Part shown: piece after piece, positions 1 through 8,020 of the stretch
Layout of the letters: every line of letters begins with the position of its first letter
Numbering within the stretch: the stretch's first letter is position 1
NCBI GenBank assembly: GCA_013378375.1
Contig: JACAFT010000007.1
Coordinates: 1 to 37,156, forward strand
Reading direction: 5' to 3'
Origin: UBA57 sp013378375
GTDB taxonomy: Archaea; Thermoproteota; Nitrososphaeria; Nitrososphaerales; UBA57
DNA: 37,156 bases
Notes under the pieces: model-generated
The model's input: the letters and a program-made list of their open reading frames with translations, nothing else
Told to the model about the DNA's origin: nothing
Database searches by the model: none
Program-made: the position numbers and the translations under genes

Positions 1-2
1 AC

Positions 3-83
3 TGTGACAACGTCAGCGAATGCTGGAGTGAAGAGAAGACTATAGCACTGATAAAGGATCTTTCCAAACGAAGGAAAGATTAA
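3..83 (+). CDS. 3' end of an upstream gene (partial)
   Basis: The third forward frame is open from the window edge for 26 codons and ends in TAA at 81-83. The encoded tail is charged and rich in Lys, Arg and Glu (it contains SEEKTIALIKDLSKRRKD), which looks like a genuine soluble-protein C-terminus. It converges on the ABC permease gene, whose stop codon lies 9 nt further on. The part inside the window is too short to assign a family. The other two forward frames close earlier (for example TAG at 43). Confidence 0.45.
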   Translation, partial: CDNVSECWSEEKTIALIKDLSKRRKD

Positions 84-91
84 TTTTCTTT

Positions 92-2500
92 TTATTCAAA
101 CCTGGACTTTTCTACGAGATTTATCTTCCTTATTCTCCAGTACCCGTAACCAGAAGACAAAATCGACGTTAATAGAATGAACAAGAAAATTACGATGGAT
201 ATGTCTGTCCTTGCACTTAGCTCCCAATAAAACTCCCACGAAACAAATTCCGCCATCAGTATCTTGGTTGTGAGTATAGAAGCAATTACGCCTATTATTC
301 CTCCAATCACCCCAATGATTACATTTTCCACCACCAAGACCTTCGTCAAAAACAGCCTGTTGAAGCCCAGTATCGACATGGTTGCGAGTTCCTGATCCTT
401 TTCAGTTACGTTGATGATCAGTGTGTTCAGAAGGACCGCAATTGCAATCGACGCGCCAATCAAAATAAAGACTACAAATATAGAACCGAAGTTTTCCATT
501 CCCTCGTTGAATGCATTTACATAATCGTCAAAGTAGATAATATGTGAATAGCTGATGAGATTTTCAATTCCTTCATTAGTACCAGTCACCATCACGACGT
601 TGTACATTTCTATACCGACGATGTCTGCAAGATCGCTGTCGTACATCCACATAGTTCGTTCCAGTTCTTCTGCCAAGCCGGTAATCTTCACTTTAGTTTC
701 CTTTCCTAAAATCTCAATGTCAACCACATCACCTACATCCCATTCCATAAAGAGTGCAGTGCCTCCGTCGATTATTACATTCACGACATCTTGATTTTGC
801 AATGGATATTCTCCAGACGAAAGTATGAATTGGTGCATTTTGTTTTTATTTTTAGTATTTAGAGAATCTGATATTCCCCATACTGAAAATGTGTCGTCGC
901 CGTCTTTGGCCCTGCCATCCAATACGGAAGCAAATTCATATTTCAAATCGTTCGAACTTATTTCATCATGCAACTGAGGATATGCACTAGGTGCAAAGTA
1001 CAGTCTTGCATCCCAGTTTTCTGTTTTCTCTATATTGTTTCCGTAATAATCGAACATTGATGCCATGGTCATTAACATACCTCCCAACATCAACATTGCC
1101 AATCCCAATGCCACGACCGTAAGTAACAATCGTCTGGGCTTCCTTAATGTGGACCTTAAGCCTATGCGTACGCTGTTTGGGAACAAAGATACATAACTAC
1201 CCAGTATCTTGCTGCTGGAACTGCTGGTCTCTGGACGAAGTAATTCAAGCGGAGAGATTCTGTTCACTCTCATCATTGCAATGAAAGAGGATACAGTGAC
1301 CACGGTCACTATGAACGCACCAACACCTGCAATTGAAATCACGTCATGTTGCTTTGCAAGCAACTCTGTCGATATTCCCCAGAAACTGAAATAGAAATCA
1401 ATAAAACTTTCTGAAAGGAAGTAGCCTGCCACAAGACCTGGGCTTGATGCAATAATGCCAATTACCGAGGACAGTATAACATACGAACCAGTTAGTTCTC
1501 CACCGCTTACCCCCAAACTTCTTAACGTTCCTATTTCTTTACGGTGCGACATAATCATTCTGTCAATGCTTATCACAAGAACAAATCCAGAAACCAACGT
1601 TAACATCACAGTCATTGCAGGAGCCATAACTTTTGCACCACCCAAATCTTGGCGAAGTATTTCCACAGAAAATATATTCCCACGATCAAGAACTTGGAAA
1701 ATTTCTATATTGCCTGACTTGAGGTGTTCCGAGAGAGTATCTTTCATAACTTTCAATTCCTCTCCTTCGTCTTCTCGAGTATTCTGAAGGTCGTATTGAG
1801 GCGTTCCCTCCAAATCAATTAACATCATGTTTCTCATGTCACTTTTCACATCGATTATCTCTGCAAGCAAATCTACATCCATGTATATCACGGCAAACTC
1901 ACCATCTTCTGGTGGTATTATGCTCTCCGTAGGTGCAAACCAAAGATGCAATGGAGAACTACCTGATGACTTTACTCGAAACTCATTTACCTCATTGTTA
2001 ATGTTCAACAATAACAAATCACCATCTTCAATTACTAGTTGTTCTACAGCATGAGTGTCCACAATCACATTTATGATTCCGTCATTATCGCTCCCGATAG
2101 GAAATTTTTTATTTGGAAATAATTGTGTTACTTGTGAATCAGGAACATGTCCGTAAACAAGTGCAGGTATCCAAACTCCGTCACTGCGCTTGAAACGCCC
2201 ATCTACAGATATACGCGTCTCGCATTTATTCACTTTCAGAGACTTTGAATCGCTATTTGCCCCTGAACATGCCTCCAAGAAAGCATTTTCGGGATACATC
2301 CACGTATCTGTCTCTACTACTATATCTGCCAAATTGGTCTCGTCATAGATATTCAGATAAAGATCATCTGCATTACTAGAAAATTCCCTAAGCGTTACGC
2401 TCATCATTGCAGTCATGAATATGAGAAATAGCATCAGAAACAGTCTGAACTTGAAGTTTCTTAGTCCTCTGATTAATGATTTCAATATTATTGCAATCAA
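92..2500 (-). CDS. FtsX/MacB-type ABC transporter permease, two FtsX domains
   Basis: An 802-aa membrane protein with a short cytoplasmic N-terminus and a first helix at about residues 14-34. A large extracytoplasmic domain follows (about 35-290), then a three-helix FtsX core (about 290-420), a further helix near 455-478, a second extracytoplasmic domain, and a second FtsX core (about 675-795). This duplicated FtsX layout is that of LolC/E-like or bacteriocin/lipid-export permeases rather than single-copy MacB. It starts 6 nt after the stop of the LolD-like ATPase gene, so the two form one transcription unit and presumably one exporter. The substrate cannot be read from the sequence. The weak sequence conservation of the extracytoplasmic domains is normal for the family. 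Confidence 0.85.
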   Translation of the reverse strand: MIAIILKSLIRGLRNFKFRLFLMLFLIFMTAMMSVTLREFSSNADDLYLNIYDETNLADIVVETDTWMYPENAFLEACSGANSDSKSLKVNKCETRISVDGRFKRSDGVWIPALVYGHVPDSQVTQLFPNKKFPIGSDNDGIINVIVDTHAVEQLVIEDGDLLLLNINNEVNEFRVKSSGSSPLHLWFAPTESIIPPEDGEFAVIYMDVDLLAEIIDVKSDMRNMMLIDLEGTPQYDLQNTREDEGEELKVMKDTLSEHLKSGNIEIFQVLDRGNIFSVEILRQDLGGAKVMAPAMTVMLTLVSGFVLVISIDRMIMSHRKEIGTLRSLGVSGGELTGSYVILSSVIGIIASSPGLVAGYFLSESFIDFYFSFWGISTELLAKQHDVISIAGVGAFIVTVVTVSSFIAMMRVNRISPLELLRPETSSSSSKILGSYVSLFPNSVRIGLRSTLRKPRRLLLTVVALGLAMLMLGGMLMTMASMFDYYGNNIEKTENWDARLYFAPSAYPQLHDEISSNDLKYEFASVLDGRAKDGDDTFSVWGISDSLNTKNKNKMHQFILSSGEYPLQNQDVVNVIIDGGTALFMEWDVGDVVDIEILGKETKVKITGLAEELERTMWMYDSDLADIVGIEMYNVVMVTGTNEGIENLISYSHIIYFDDYVNAFNEGMENFGSIFVVFILIGASIAIAVLLNTLIINVTEKDQELATMSILGFNRLFLTKVLVVENVIIGVIGGIIGVIASILTTKILMAEFVSWEFYWELSARTDISIVIFLFILLTSILSSGYGYWRIRKINLVEKSRFE

Positions 2501-2506
2501 TGTGAA

Positions 2507-3172
2507 CTAACTCTTGTCAACAGCTTTTCCTGAATGCATTTCAATAATTCTAGAAGTGTACTTGCTGAGACTAAGATCATGTGAGACTATTATCGCAGTT
2601 GTTGAATTGTTTTTACACATGTCTACCAGTGTCTGAAACACTTCGTGTGTGGTTTTTTCATCCAAGTTTCCAGTTGGCTCATCTGCAAGTAAGACCTTTG
2701 GATTCTTTACCATTGACCTTGCTATTGCAATTCTTTGTTGCTGTCCACCACTCAACTCAAAAGGAAATCTGTTTTCCATTCCACTTAACCCAACTTTATG
2801 AAGGTGTTCTTTTGCAATACCGAGATCTACTTTGCCACTCAGTTCCTGAACTAATGCAACATTTTCCAGAGCAGTAAGATCTCTTAACAGATTGAATGTT
2901 TGAAATATATATCCAATATTTTTCCTTCGAAACTTTGTCATTATATCGATATTTTTGTATGAAACTAATTCTCCATCGAATCTATATTGACCTGAAGTTG
3001 GAGTTTCAATTGTTCCTATCATGTTCAATAGCGTTGTTTTTCCTGAACCACTTGGACCAATTAATAATATTACCTCACCTTCATCAACATCTAGATTTAC
3101 ATTATCTACAGCTAAAACATCTCCTGAAGTGTGCGCAAATTTTTTTGTAATATTGGATAATGAAATTCGCAT
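2507..3172 (-). CDS. LolD/MacB-like ABC transporter ATPase
   Basis: A 221-aa nucleotide-binding subunit of the MacB/LolD/FtsE class. Walker A is GPSGSGKTT near residue 40, the signature is LSGGQQQR near 140, and Walker B with the catalytic Glu is VLLADEPTGNLD, with an H-loop His in IVSHD. The tetrad around the LSGGQ motif and the length (about 220-230 aa) are standard for this class. It is followed directly by the two-FtsX-domain permease gene, its expected partner. ATP binding here would drive conformational work on the extracytoplasmic domains of the permease (mechanotransmission) rather than classical membrane passage; that role comes from the family and is not shown by this sequence. Confidence 0.92.
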   Translation of the reverse strand: MRISLSNITKKFAHTSGDVLAVDNVNLDVDEGEVILLIGPSGSGKTTLLNMIGTIETPTSGQYRFDGELVSYKNIDIMTKFRRKNIGYIFQTFNLLRDLTALENVALVQELSGKVDLGIAKEHLHKVGLSGMENRFPFELSGGQQQRIAIARSMVKNPKVLLADEPTGNLDEKTTHEVFQTLVDMCKNNSTTAIIVSHDLSLSKYTSRIIEMHSGKAVDKS

Positions 3173-3222
3173 TAACTAGATATAACCTTGAGTTGTTTGT
3201 TTAAACATTAAATATATTCTTT

Positions 3223-3609
3223 CTACGCTTGATTTTGTTTTTTAGCGTAATACATTGCATATCCAGCATGTCCTACAAATAACGCAAGTATTAGCCATGC
3301 ACTCATTGTATGAGAAATAAGTAGATTGCCCATTCCTGCTAGCAGCATATAGCCTGTTGCGAGTTGACCTAAAATAACCAATGATGCTATGATCATAACG
3401 TACTTGGTTATTGGGGTTGTAGAAACTTTCAACGCTTTGTTTGTCATAAATAGAGTTGCACCAAACCCTCCAACTCCGATTACTACATGTGCTATTGTTA
3501 TTGGCGCCATCATTACAGGTGTTACTAGACCCGAAAATCCTAAGATAAGTTGAACAACTAATCCTGCAAGTATAATCATTCCGATTACTCGAGTTTCCAT
3601 ATTTCTCAT
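3223..3609 (-). CDS. Small four-helix membrane protein of unknown function
   Basis: A 128-aa hydrophobic protein with four predicted membrane helices (about residues 8-27, 35-56, 68-90 and 98-121) and a short basic C-terminus. The start may be the first ATG at 3609 or the second at 3600 (METRV). Three His residues, H41, H100 and H114, lie in or at the edge of helices, an arrangement seen in some small b-type haem proteins, but no named family motif is recognisable. It lies just upstream of the LolD-like gene on the same strand (50-nt gap) and diverges from the ABC-2 ATPase gene across only 38 nt, so both promoters are compressed into that space. Function unknown. Confidence 0.75.
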   Translation of the reverse strand: MRNMETRVIGMIILAGLVVQLILGFSGLVTPVMMAPITIAHVVIGVGGFGATLFMTNKALKVSTTPITKYVMIIASLVILGQLATGYMLLAGMGNLLISHTMSAWLILALFVGHAGYAMYYAKKQNQA

Positions 3610-3647
3610 GCAGTAGTTGTAATTTATAACTGTGTCTAACTAATTCT

Positions 3648-4388
3648 ATGAAGATGCCTACTGCAATAACTATCAGTGGACTAACAAAGAACTATGGAAA
3701 GATAGCTGCACTCGATAATCTTTCACTCGAAGTTCCTCGTGGCTCCGCATTTGCTTTCTTAGGTCCTAATGGAGCAGGTAAAAGCACAACTATGAAAATT
3801 CTTACTTCATTGATACGACCAACATCTGGCGAAGCGTATTTCTTTAACATAAATGCACTTGAAGAACCTCATGAAGCTTTACTGCAAGTAGGCGCTGTTG
3901 TAGAATCCGCAGAATTTTATTCAACATTAACTCCTGAAGAAACATTAGATTATTTTGGAAGATTACGTGGAATGAACGCTGAAAAAATCTTAAGAAATTC
4001 AAAAAAATGTCTTACACTAGTTGGTCTTGAAGATTGGTCTGATCAAAAAATTGGAACTTTCTCTCGTGGAATGAAACAAAGACTTGCCATTGCTCAGGCT
4101 TTACTTCACGAACCTCCAATTTTACTCTTGGACGAACCGACCTTTGGGTTGGATCCTAGAGGAATGGCTGAGATTCGTGACGTTTTTAAAAATCTTACAA
4201 AACAAGGGAAGACAATATTCTTTAGCTCACATCTTATCGGCGAAATTAAAGAAATATGTGACACACTTGCAATCATCGACAAAGGAAGTCTGCTTTTTGC
4301 CGATACTATTAAGCACATTACAAAGAAATTTGGAACAGATGATTTGGAGGAAATATATCTTAAAACTATAAAGGAGTCTGTTCGCTAA
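3648..4388 (+). CDS. ABC-2 type transporter ATP-binding protein
   Basis: A 246-aa ATPase of the NatA/CcmA-like class that drives ABC-2 exporters. Walker A is GPNGAGKST near residue 38, the signature is the shortened FSRGMKQRLAIAQALL form typical of this class, Walker B is ILLLDEPTFGLDP, and the H-loop is FSSHL. An ATG at 3654 is an equally possible start. The stop codon is followed at once by the ATG of the permease gene, so the two are translationally coupled and form one exporter. The substrate is unknown; family members export drugs, lipids, polysaccharides or ions. Confidence 0.92.
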   Translation: MKMPTAITISGLTKNYGKIAALDNLSLEVPRGSAFAFLGPNGAGKSTTMKILTSLIRPTSGEAYFFNINALEEPHEALLQVGAVVESAEFYSTLTPEETLDYFGRLRGMNAEKILRNSKKCLTLVGLEDWSDQKIGTFSRGMKQRLAIAQALLHEPPILLLDEPTFGLDPRGMAEIRDVFKNLTKQGKTIFFSSHLIGEIKEICDTLAIIDKGSLLFADTIKHITKKFGTDDLEEIYLKTIKESVR

Positions 4389-5228
4389 ATGATGAAACGT
4401 ACAAAAATTAATCGCGCAAAGCAATTTCAAGACATTGTCAAGTTTGAATTAATAAAATTCTCTCGCAGTCGTAAAATCAAGGCGTCTTTTGTATTAACTG
4501 TCGTTATTACCTTGATTATTTACGCTGTACCTGGTCTTCTAGGAGAATCTTCTGCACAACAACCTGACGTCACAAATTATACAATTAACTTTATACAATT
4601 TCTTTCTACACTAATTCTTATCTCAGTTACATTGTTCGGCGGCGATTCGCTAACCAGTGATTTTCAAGAGAAGACTGGTTATACATTGTTTACAAATCCA
4701 ATTTCTCGAACTAGTTTACTTTTTGGTAAGTTTACAGCAGCGTCGATCACATTAACATTTGTTACCGGATTGTATTATCTGATAACTACTGCATTTTCTT
4801 ACATTAGATACAGTGCATTGCCTCCAAATCTATTCCTTTCATTTATTTTTGTAGGGCTTTTTGCTATTGCACTTCTGTCCATGTCCTTTACGATTAGCTC
4901 TTTATTCAAGGGAAGCAGTCTATCGTATATTTCGTTCTTTTTCATCTTCTTTCTAGTATTCCCATTACTAGATTATTTTCTACTCACTATGGAGCTGAAA
5001 CCATGGTGGTCAGTTACTTTCGCTGCGGGAATTGCTATATTTATTCTCGAGGTCCCATATCCAAAAGACCAAATTATTGAAATTCCATCCCTCTTTGTAC
5101 CTGGACAGTCACAAACTATTACTAATTTTATTCCTGAAGTGAGTCTTAGTTTGGGAATATTCTTTGTATATATTATTGTAGGATTGATGACATCTATGTT
5201 GCTTTTCAAACGTAAAGAAATGACTTGA
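4389..5228 (+). CDS. ABC-2 type transporter permease
   Basis: A 279-aa integral membrane protein with a basic, cytoplasmic first 35 residues, followed by six predicted hydrophobic helices. The first two flank a loop containing a DSLTSDFQEKTGYTLFTNPISR segment, which is the hallmark region of ABC-2 permeases of the NosY/YhaP kind. The gene begins directly after the stop of its ATPase, which supports a two-component exporter. It ends 3 nt before the convergent cupredoxin gene. Nothing in the sequence identifies the substrate. Confidence 0.88.
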   Translation: MMKRTKINRAKQFQDIVKFELIKFSRSRKIKASFVLTVVITLIIYAVPGLLGESSAQQPDVTNYTINFIQFLSTLILISVTLFGGDSLTSDFQEKTGYTLFTNPISRTSLLFGKFTAASITLTFVTGLYYLITTAFSYIRYSALPPNLFLSFIFVGLFAIALLSMSFTISSLFKGSSLSYISFFFIFFLVFPLLDYFLLTMELKPWWSVTFAAGIAIFILEVPYPKDQIIEIPSLFVPGQSQTITNFIPEVSLSLGIFFVYIIVGLMTSMLLFKRKEMT

Positions 5229-5231
5229 TAG

Positions 5232-5642
5232 TTATTCACTTACTCTAATTATTCCAGTCATTCCGTGGAATTTAATTAAACAGGAATAGAAGTAAGTTCC
5301 AGGTTTGTCAAACGTAACGCTGTATGTCTCGTCTGGCAACAAGGTTTTATGAAAATATACTCCGCCATCTGAAGTGACATTTGAACTTGATACGCTATGA
5401 ACCTCTGAATCTATATTTGTCCACGTTACTGTATCTCCTACTTGTAAATTCAGCATTGCAGGTTCGAATACAGTTTTACTTACTGCATTAACATGAAATT
5501 CCTCTGGTTCTCTCCTTTCTTTTTCATCAACTGCAGAATTATTATCTTGCATTGATTCATTATCAAGACCCAAGAATATTCCAATTCCTAATAATATTAT
5601 TACTATACCGATAATTACTGAATTTTTGTTTATGGAATTCAA
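5232..5642 (-). CDS. Membrane-anchored cupredoxin (plastocyanin-like)
   Basis: A 136-aa protein with an N-terminal membrane anchor (about residues 8-26), a polar linker (27-48) and a single cupredoxin domain (about 49-136) facing outside. Candidate type 1 copper ligands are H82 (in SEVHSV), C121, H126 and M128. The plastocyanin/amicyanin fold signature FEPAMLNLQVGDTVTWTN is clear. The C-terminal ligand loop reads YSCLIKFHGMTG, giving Cys-x4-His-x-Met in place of the usual Cys-x2-His-x2/4-Met, so the copper site may be altered (see findings). Small blue copper proteins of this kind are abundant in Thaumarchaeota and are presumed electron carriers. It is transcribed divergently from the gene at 5722. 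Confidence 0.88.
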   Translation of the reverse strand: MNSINKNSVIIGIVIILLGIGIFLGLDNESMQDNNSAVDEKERREPEEFHVNAVSKTVFEPAMLNLQVGDTVTWTNIDSEVHSVSSSNVTSDGGVYFHKTLLPDETYSVTFDKPGTYFYSCLIKFHGMTGIIRVSE

Positions 5643-5721
5643 GGAACTCGATAGTTTTTAGAAATTAATAATTATTATATTATCTTAAATCTCAATAATT
5701 TCAAGAGAAAAGTGTAAAATT

Positions 5722-6255
5722 ATGACTACTACATTGAGAATTGCTGTATACGCTATGTTATTTGTTGTATCTGTATCATCTGTCGCCTTTCTTTATCCAG
5801 TGCTTACCCGGCCAGATATCAGTCTTGTTGTATCTGTTGACGCTGAATTAAACGGCGTTGCCGATGATTTCAATTTAGAGTATCGTCCAAAGACTAAGGA
5901 CGACCAAAATATTATAACAGAAAAATTTGCAGTAAGAATTGCAAATTTAGGTCAGGTTGACATCAATGACATCTCAATAGAAGTCCAGTTTGAACCTGAT
6001 AACAATTGGTTTTCTCTTGTCTCTTCTGAACAAACTTTTGGTCCCTTGGCAACGTTTTCCGATAACAGTGCAGTTATCGACAAACTCTCTATTGGTAAAA
6101 CTGCTACCATTAAATATGAAGTATCCATGAATGCTACTGCAATAGGAACAAACAACTTACTTCAGGATAAATCTCAAATTATATTTGTCATAAAAGCTGA
6201 AGAAAACATTCTCATATCTGAAAAATTGTACAATGTTATATTGCCCCCTTCGTAA
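5722..6255 (+). CDS. Single-helix exported protein with an Ig-like beta domain
   Basis: A 177-aa protein with one N-terminal membrane segment (about residues 6-27) and an extracytoplasmic domain of alternating beta-strand character containing FAVRIANLGQVDINDISIEVQF. That pattern (conserved N-x-G followed by I-x-V-x-V strands) resembles CARDB/NEW3-type Ig-like domains, but this is a pattern judgement. No catalytic motif is visible. It lies between the cupredoxin gene and the HxH-rich anchored protein, so the three may belong to the cell envelope together. Specific function unknown. Confidence 0.7.
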   Translation: MTTTLRIAVYAMLFVVSVSSVAFLYPVLTRPDISLVVSVDAELNGVADDFNLEYRPKTKDDQNIITEKFAVRIANLGQVDINDISIEVQFEPDNNWFSLVSSEQTFGPLATFSDNSAVIDKLSIGKTATIKYEVSMNATAIGTNNLLQDKSQIIFVIKAEENILISEKLYNVILPPS

Positions 6256-6278
6256 ACTTCTTCAGTAAATTCTATCTA

Positions 6279-6288
6279 TTTATATTAT
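6279..6288 (+). promoter_or_regulatory. TATA box for the gene at 6310
   Basis: TTTATATTAT lies with its centre about 26 nt before the GTG start at 6310. This spacing places the transcription start at or next to the start codon, consistent with a leaderless archaeal mRNA, and supports choosing GTG 6310 as the start. Confidence 0.55.
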
Positions 6289-6309
6289 ACTTCTTAATAA
6301 TCTCACTTT

Positions 6310-6906
6310 GTGAGTAATCAAGAAAAGCAACAAAAGAAACACGACAAAGAACGTCGTCGATTAGAACGTCAACGAAGTAGAAAAAGATCCAAACAACTTG
6401 CTAGTATGAAAAAATATGCTATTGTCGTCGGTGTTGCTTTACTTCTTATTTATGGATTGACTCAAATGTTTTCAGGTCCACAAATAGGTCCTATTGGTTC
6501 TACACACGAACATGTTGATTTTCTTATTTACATCGATGGTCAACCAATGGATCTCAATCAATCACAGTATGCAATGAAAAGTCAGTATGCACATATACAT
6601 TTTGGTGAGGGTGATCTAATACATCTGCACGCAATTAATATTCCATTAAGCTGGTTTATGGACGAGCTTGATCTTCCTATTACAGAAAACTCTATTGATA
6701 TTCATGGTAACGTCTACTCTAATGACGGCGAGAAAACATTCAAGATATTCTTAAATGGAGAAGAACTAAATGATATTGATTATCCAATTAGTGACGAAGA
6801 TAAGATCCTTATCTATTATGGATCTGAATCTGACGTCGAAGCTGCGTTAGACCTTGTTCCAGATAGGGCTATAGAAATTAATAACATGCCAAATCGAGGA
6901 GACTAG
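6310..6906 (+). CDS. Membrane-anchored HxH-rich extracytoplasmic protein
   Basis: A 198-aa protein starting at GTG. Residues 1-35 are strongly basic and cytoplasmic, a membrane helix spans about 36-50, and the rest is exported. The external domain has three His-x-His pairs (H66/H68, H95/H97, H105/H107) plus H132, in a layout HEHVDF...IYIDGQ...HIHF...HLHA that I recognise as recurring in uncharacterised archaeal and small-genome bacterial envelope proteins. Paired HxH motifs suggest divalent metal binding (Cu, Zn or Fe), which fits the neighbouring cupredoxin gene, but no biochemical role can be assigned. The C-terminus is acidic. The stop codon abuts the convergent stop codon of the next gene with no spacer. 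Confidence 0.75.
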   Translation: MSNQEKQQKKHDKERRRLERQRSRKRSKQLASMKKYAIVVGVALLLIYGLTQMFSGPQIGPIGSTHEHVDFLIYIDGQPMDLNQSQYAMKSQYAHIHFGEGDLIHLHAINIPLSWFMDELDLPITENSIDIHGNVYSNDGEKTFKIFLNGEELNDIDYPISDEDKILIYYGSESDVEAALDLVPDRAIEINNMPNRGD

Positions 6907-7185
6907 TTACATCTTTTTTATTTCTTCTTCGTATTCTGGAAAATACGTTGATATCTTTGGAAGATCAAATTCTCCTAAAATTGATTCTTTAGATTCTCTT
7001 GCTAACAAAAATTCAAATGATGTTTTTATAAATTCCTCTGGGGATTTACCATTTGCAAGTTTTTGATGGAAATCGTGACTCATTCTTACACGATGTTTTG
7101 TTTGGCTACCTCCGTCTCTTACTGTAACTTGAAAGATAGCTCCTCCACTTGAAGACGATAATGTTTCTACCAATATTTCTGCCAT
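6907..7185 (-). CDS. Conserved small protein of unknown function
   Basis: A soluble 92-aa protein read from ATG 7185 (an in-frame ATG three codons earlier at 7194 is possible). It begins MAEILVETLSSSSGGAIFQVTV, a strand-rich start, and ends with the motif FDLPKISTYFPEYEEEI, which I associate with small uncharacterised proteins in archaea and some bacteria. There are no Cys, no membrane segments and no catalytic signature. It is the last gene of the minus-strand run that includes the enoyl-CoA hydratase, 38 nt downstream of it, but a functional link to acyl-CoA metabolism is only inferred from position. Confidence 0.7.
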   Translation of the reverse strand: MAEILVETLSSSSGGAIFQVTVRDGGSQTKHRVRMSHDFHQKLANGKSPEEFIKTSFEFLLARESKESILGEFDLPKISTYFPEYEEEIKKM

Positions 7186-7223
7186 GTTAATCACTATTAA
7201 TAAAAATTCTAATAATTTAAATT

Positions 7224-8015
7224 CTACTTTCCTTGGTATTTTGGCTGTCTTTTTTCTGTAAAAGACTTTATTCCCTCTTGAATATCTTCTGTTTTTACTA
7301 GGTTTTTCATTGCTTCAACTTCTAGATTTAATCCTTCTTCTAACGTTTGTTCTTCATTACCTTTATTGATTATTTCCTTTGCAGCTTTGATTGCTAATGG
7401 TGCTGCTCTTGACGCAATTTGCCTAACAATATCAGATGCGGCACGTAACTCTTCTCCATCTGGTACTACCTTGTTTACCATTCCAATTCTGTATGCTTCT
7501 TGAGCTGTAACGAATTGACCAGTGAAAATTAGTTCTTTAGCTTTTGATACTCCTACTAGTCTACTTAATCTTTGAGTTCCTCCCCAAGCAGGTATTAATC
7601 CAAGATTAACTTCTGGTTGAGAAAATCTAGCTCTGTCCGAAGATATTCTAATATCACATGATAATGCTAATTCATTTCCTCCACCAAATGCAGCACCATT
7701 TATTGCTGCAACAACAGGCTTTCCAATATTTGAAATTTTTTTGAAAACTTTTTGACCGAGTTCAATTACCGCTAACACATCATCTGGATTTGTTAATTGC
7801 GAAAATGATTTAATATCTGCTCCAGCACAAAAAGCGTTATTTCCACCTCCAGTGATTACAATTCCAATTACTTCATTGTTTTTAGCAACCTGATCTATTG
7901 CTTTATCTAATTGTTCTAATACACTGGAATTTAACGCATTAACTGGTGGATGGTCTACTGTAACTATTCCAATCCCGTCTTCTGTTCTTATTTTTACAAA
8001 TTCATTTTCTGACAT
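7224..8015 (-). CDS. Enoyl-CoA hydratase/isomerase family protein (crotonase)
   Basis: A 263-aa crotonase-fold enzyme that would hydrate trans-2-enoyl-CoA to 3-hydroxyacyl-CoA. The oxyanion-hole segment is NNAFCAGADIKSF. Both catalytic acids of true hydratases are in place: the Glu in FGGGNELALSCDI and the Glu in QPEVNLGLIPAWGGTQRL. I chose ATG 8015, preceded by the SD-like GGTGA, over the in-frame GTG at 8024 that overlaps the upstream stop codon. It is translationally close to the 3-hydroxyacyl-CoA dehydrogenase gene and likely works on the same intermediate. In ammonia-oxidising Thaumarchaeota such enzymes act as crotonyl-CoA hydratase in the 3HP/4HB cycle; a beta-oxidation role is equally possible here. 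Confidence 0.92.
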   Translation of the reverse strand: MSENEFVKIRTEDGIGIVTVDHPPVNALNSSVLEQLDKAIDQVAKNNEVIGIVITGGGNNAFCAGADIKSFSQLTNPDDVLAVIELGQKVFKKISNIGKPVVAAINGAAFGGGNELALSCDIRISSDRARFSQPEVNLGLIPAWGGTQRLSRLVGVSKAKELIFTGQFVTAQEAYRIGMVNKVVPDGEELRAASDIVRQIASRAAPLAIKAAKEIINKGNEEQTLEEGLNLEVEAMKNLVKTEDIQEGIKSFTEKRQPKYQGK

Positions 8016-8020
8016 ATAAT

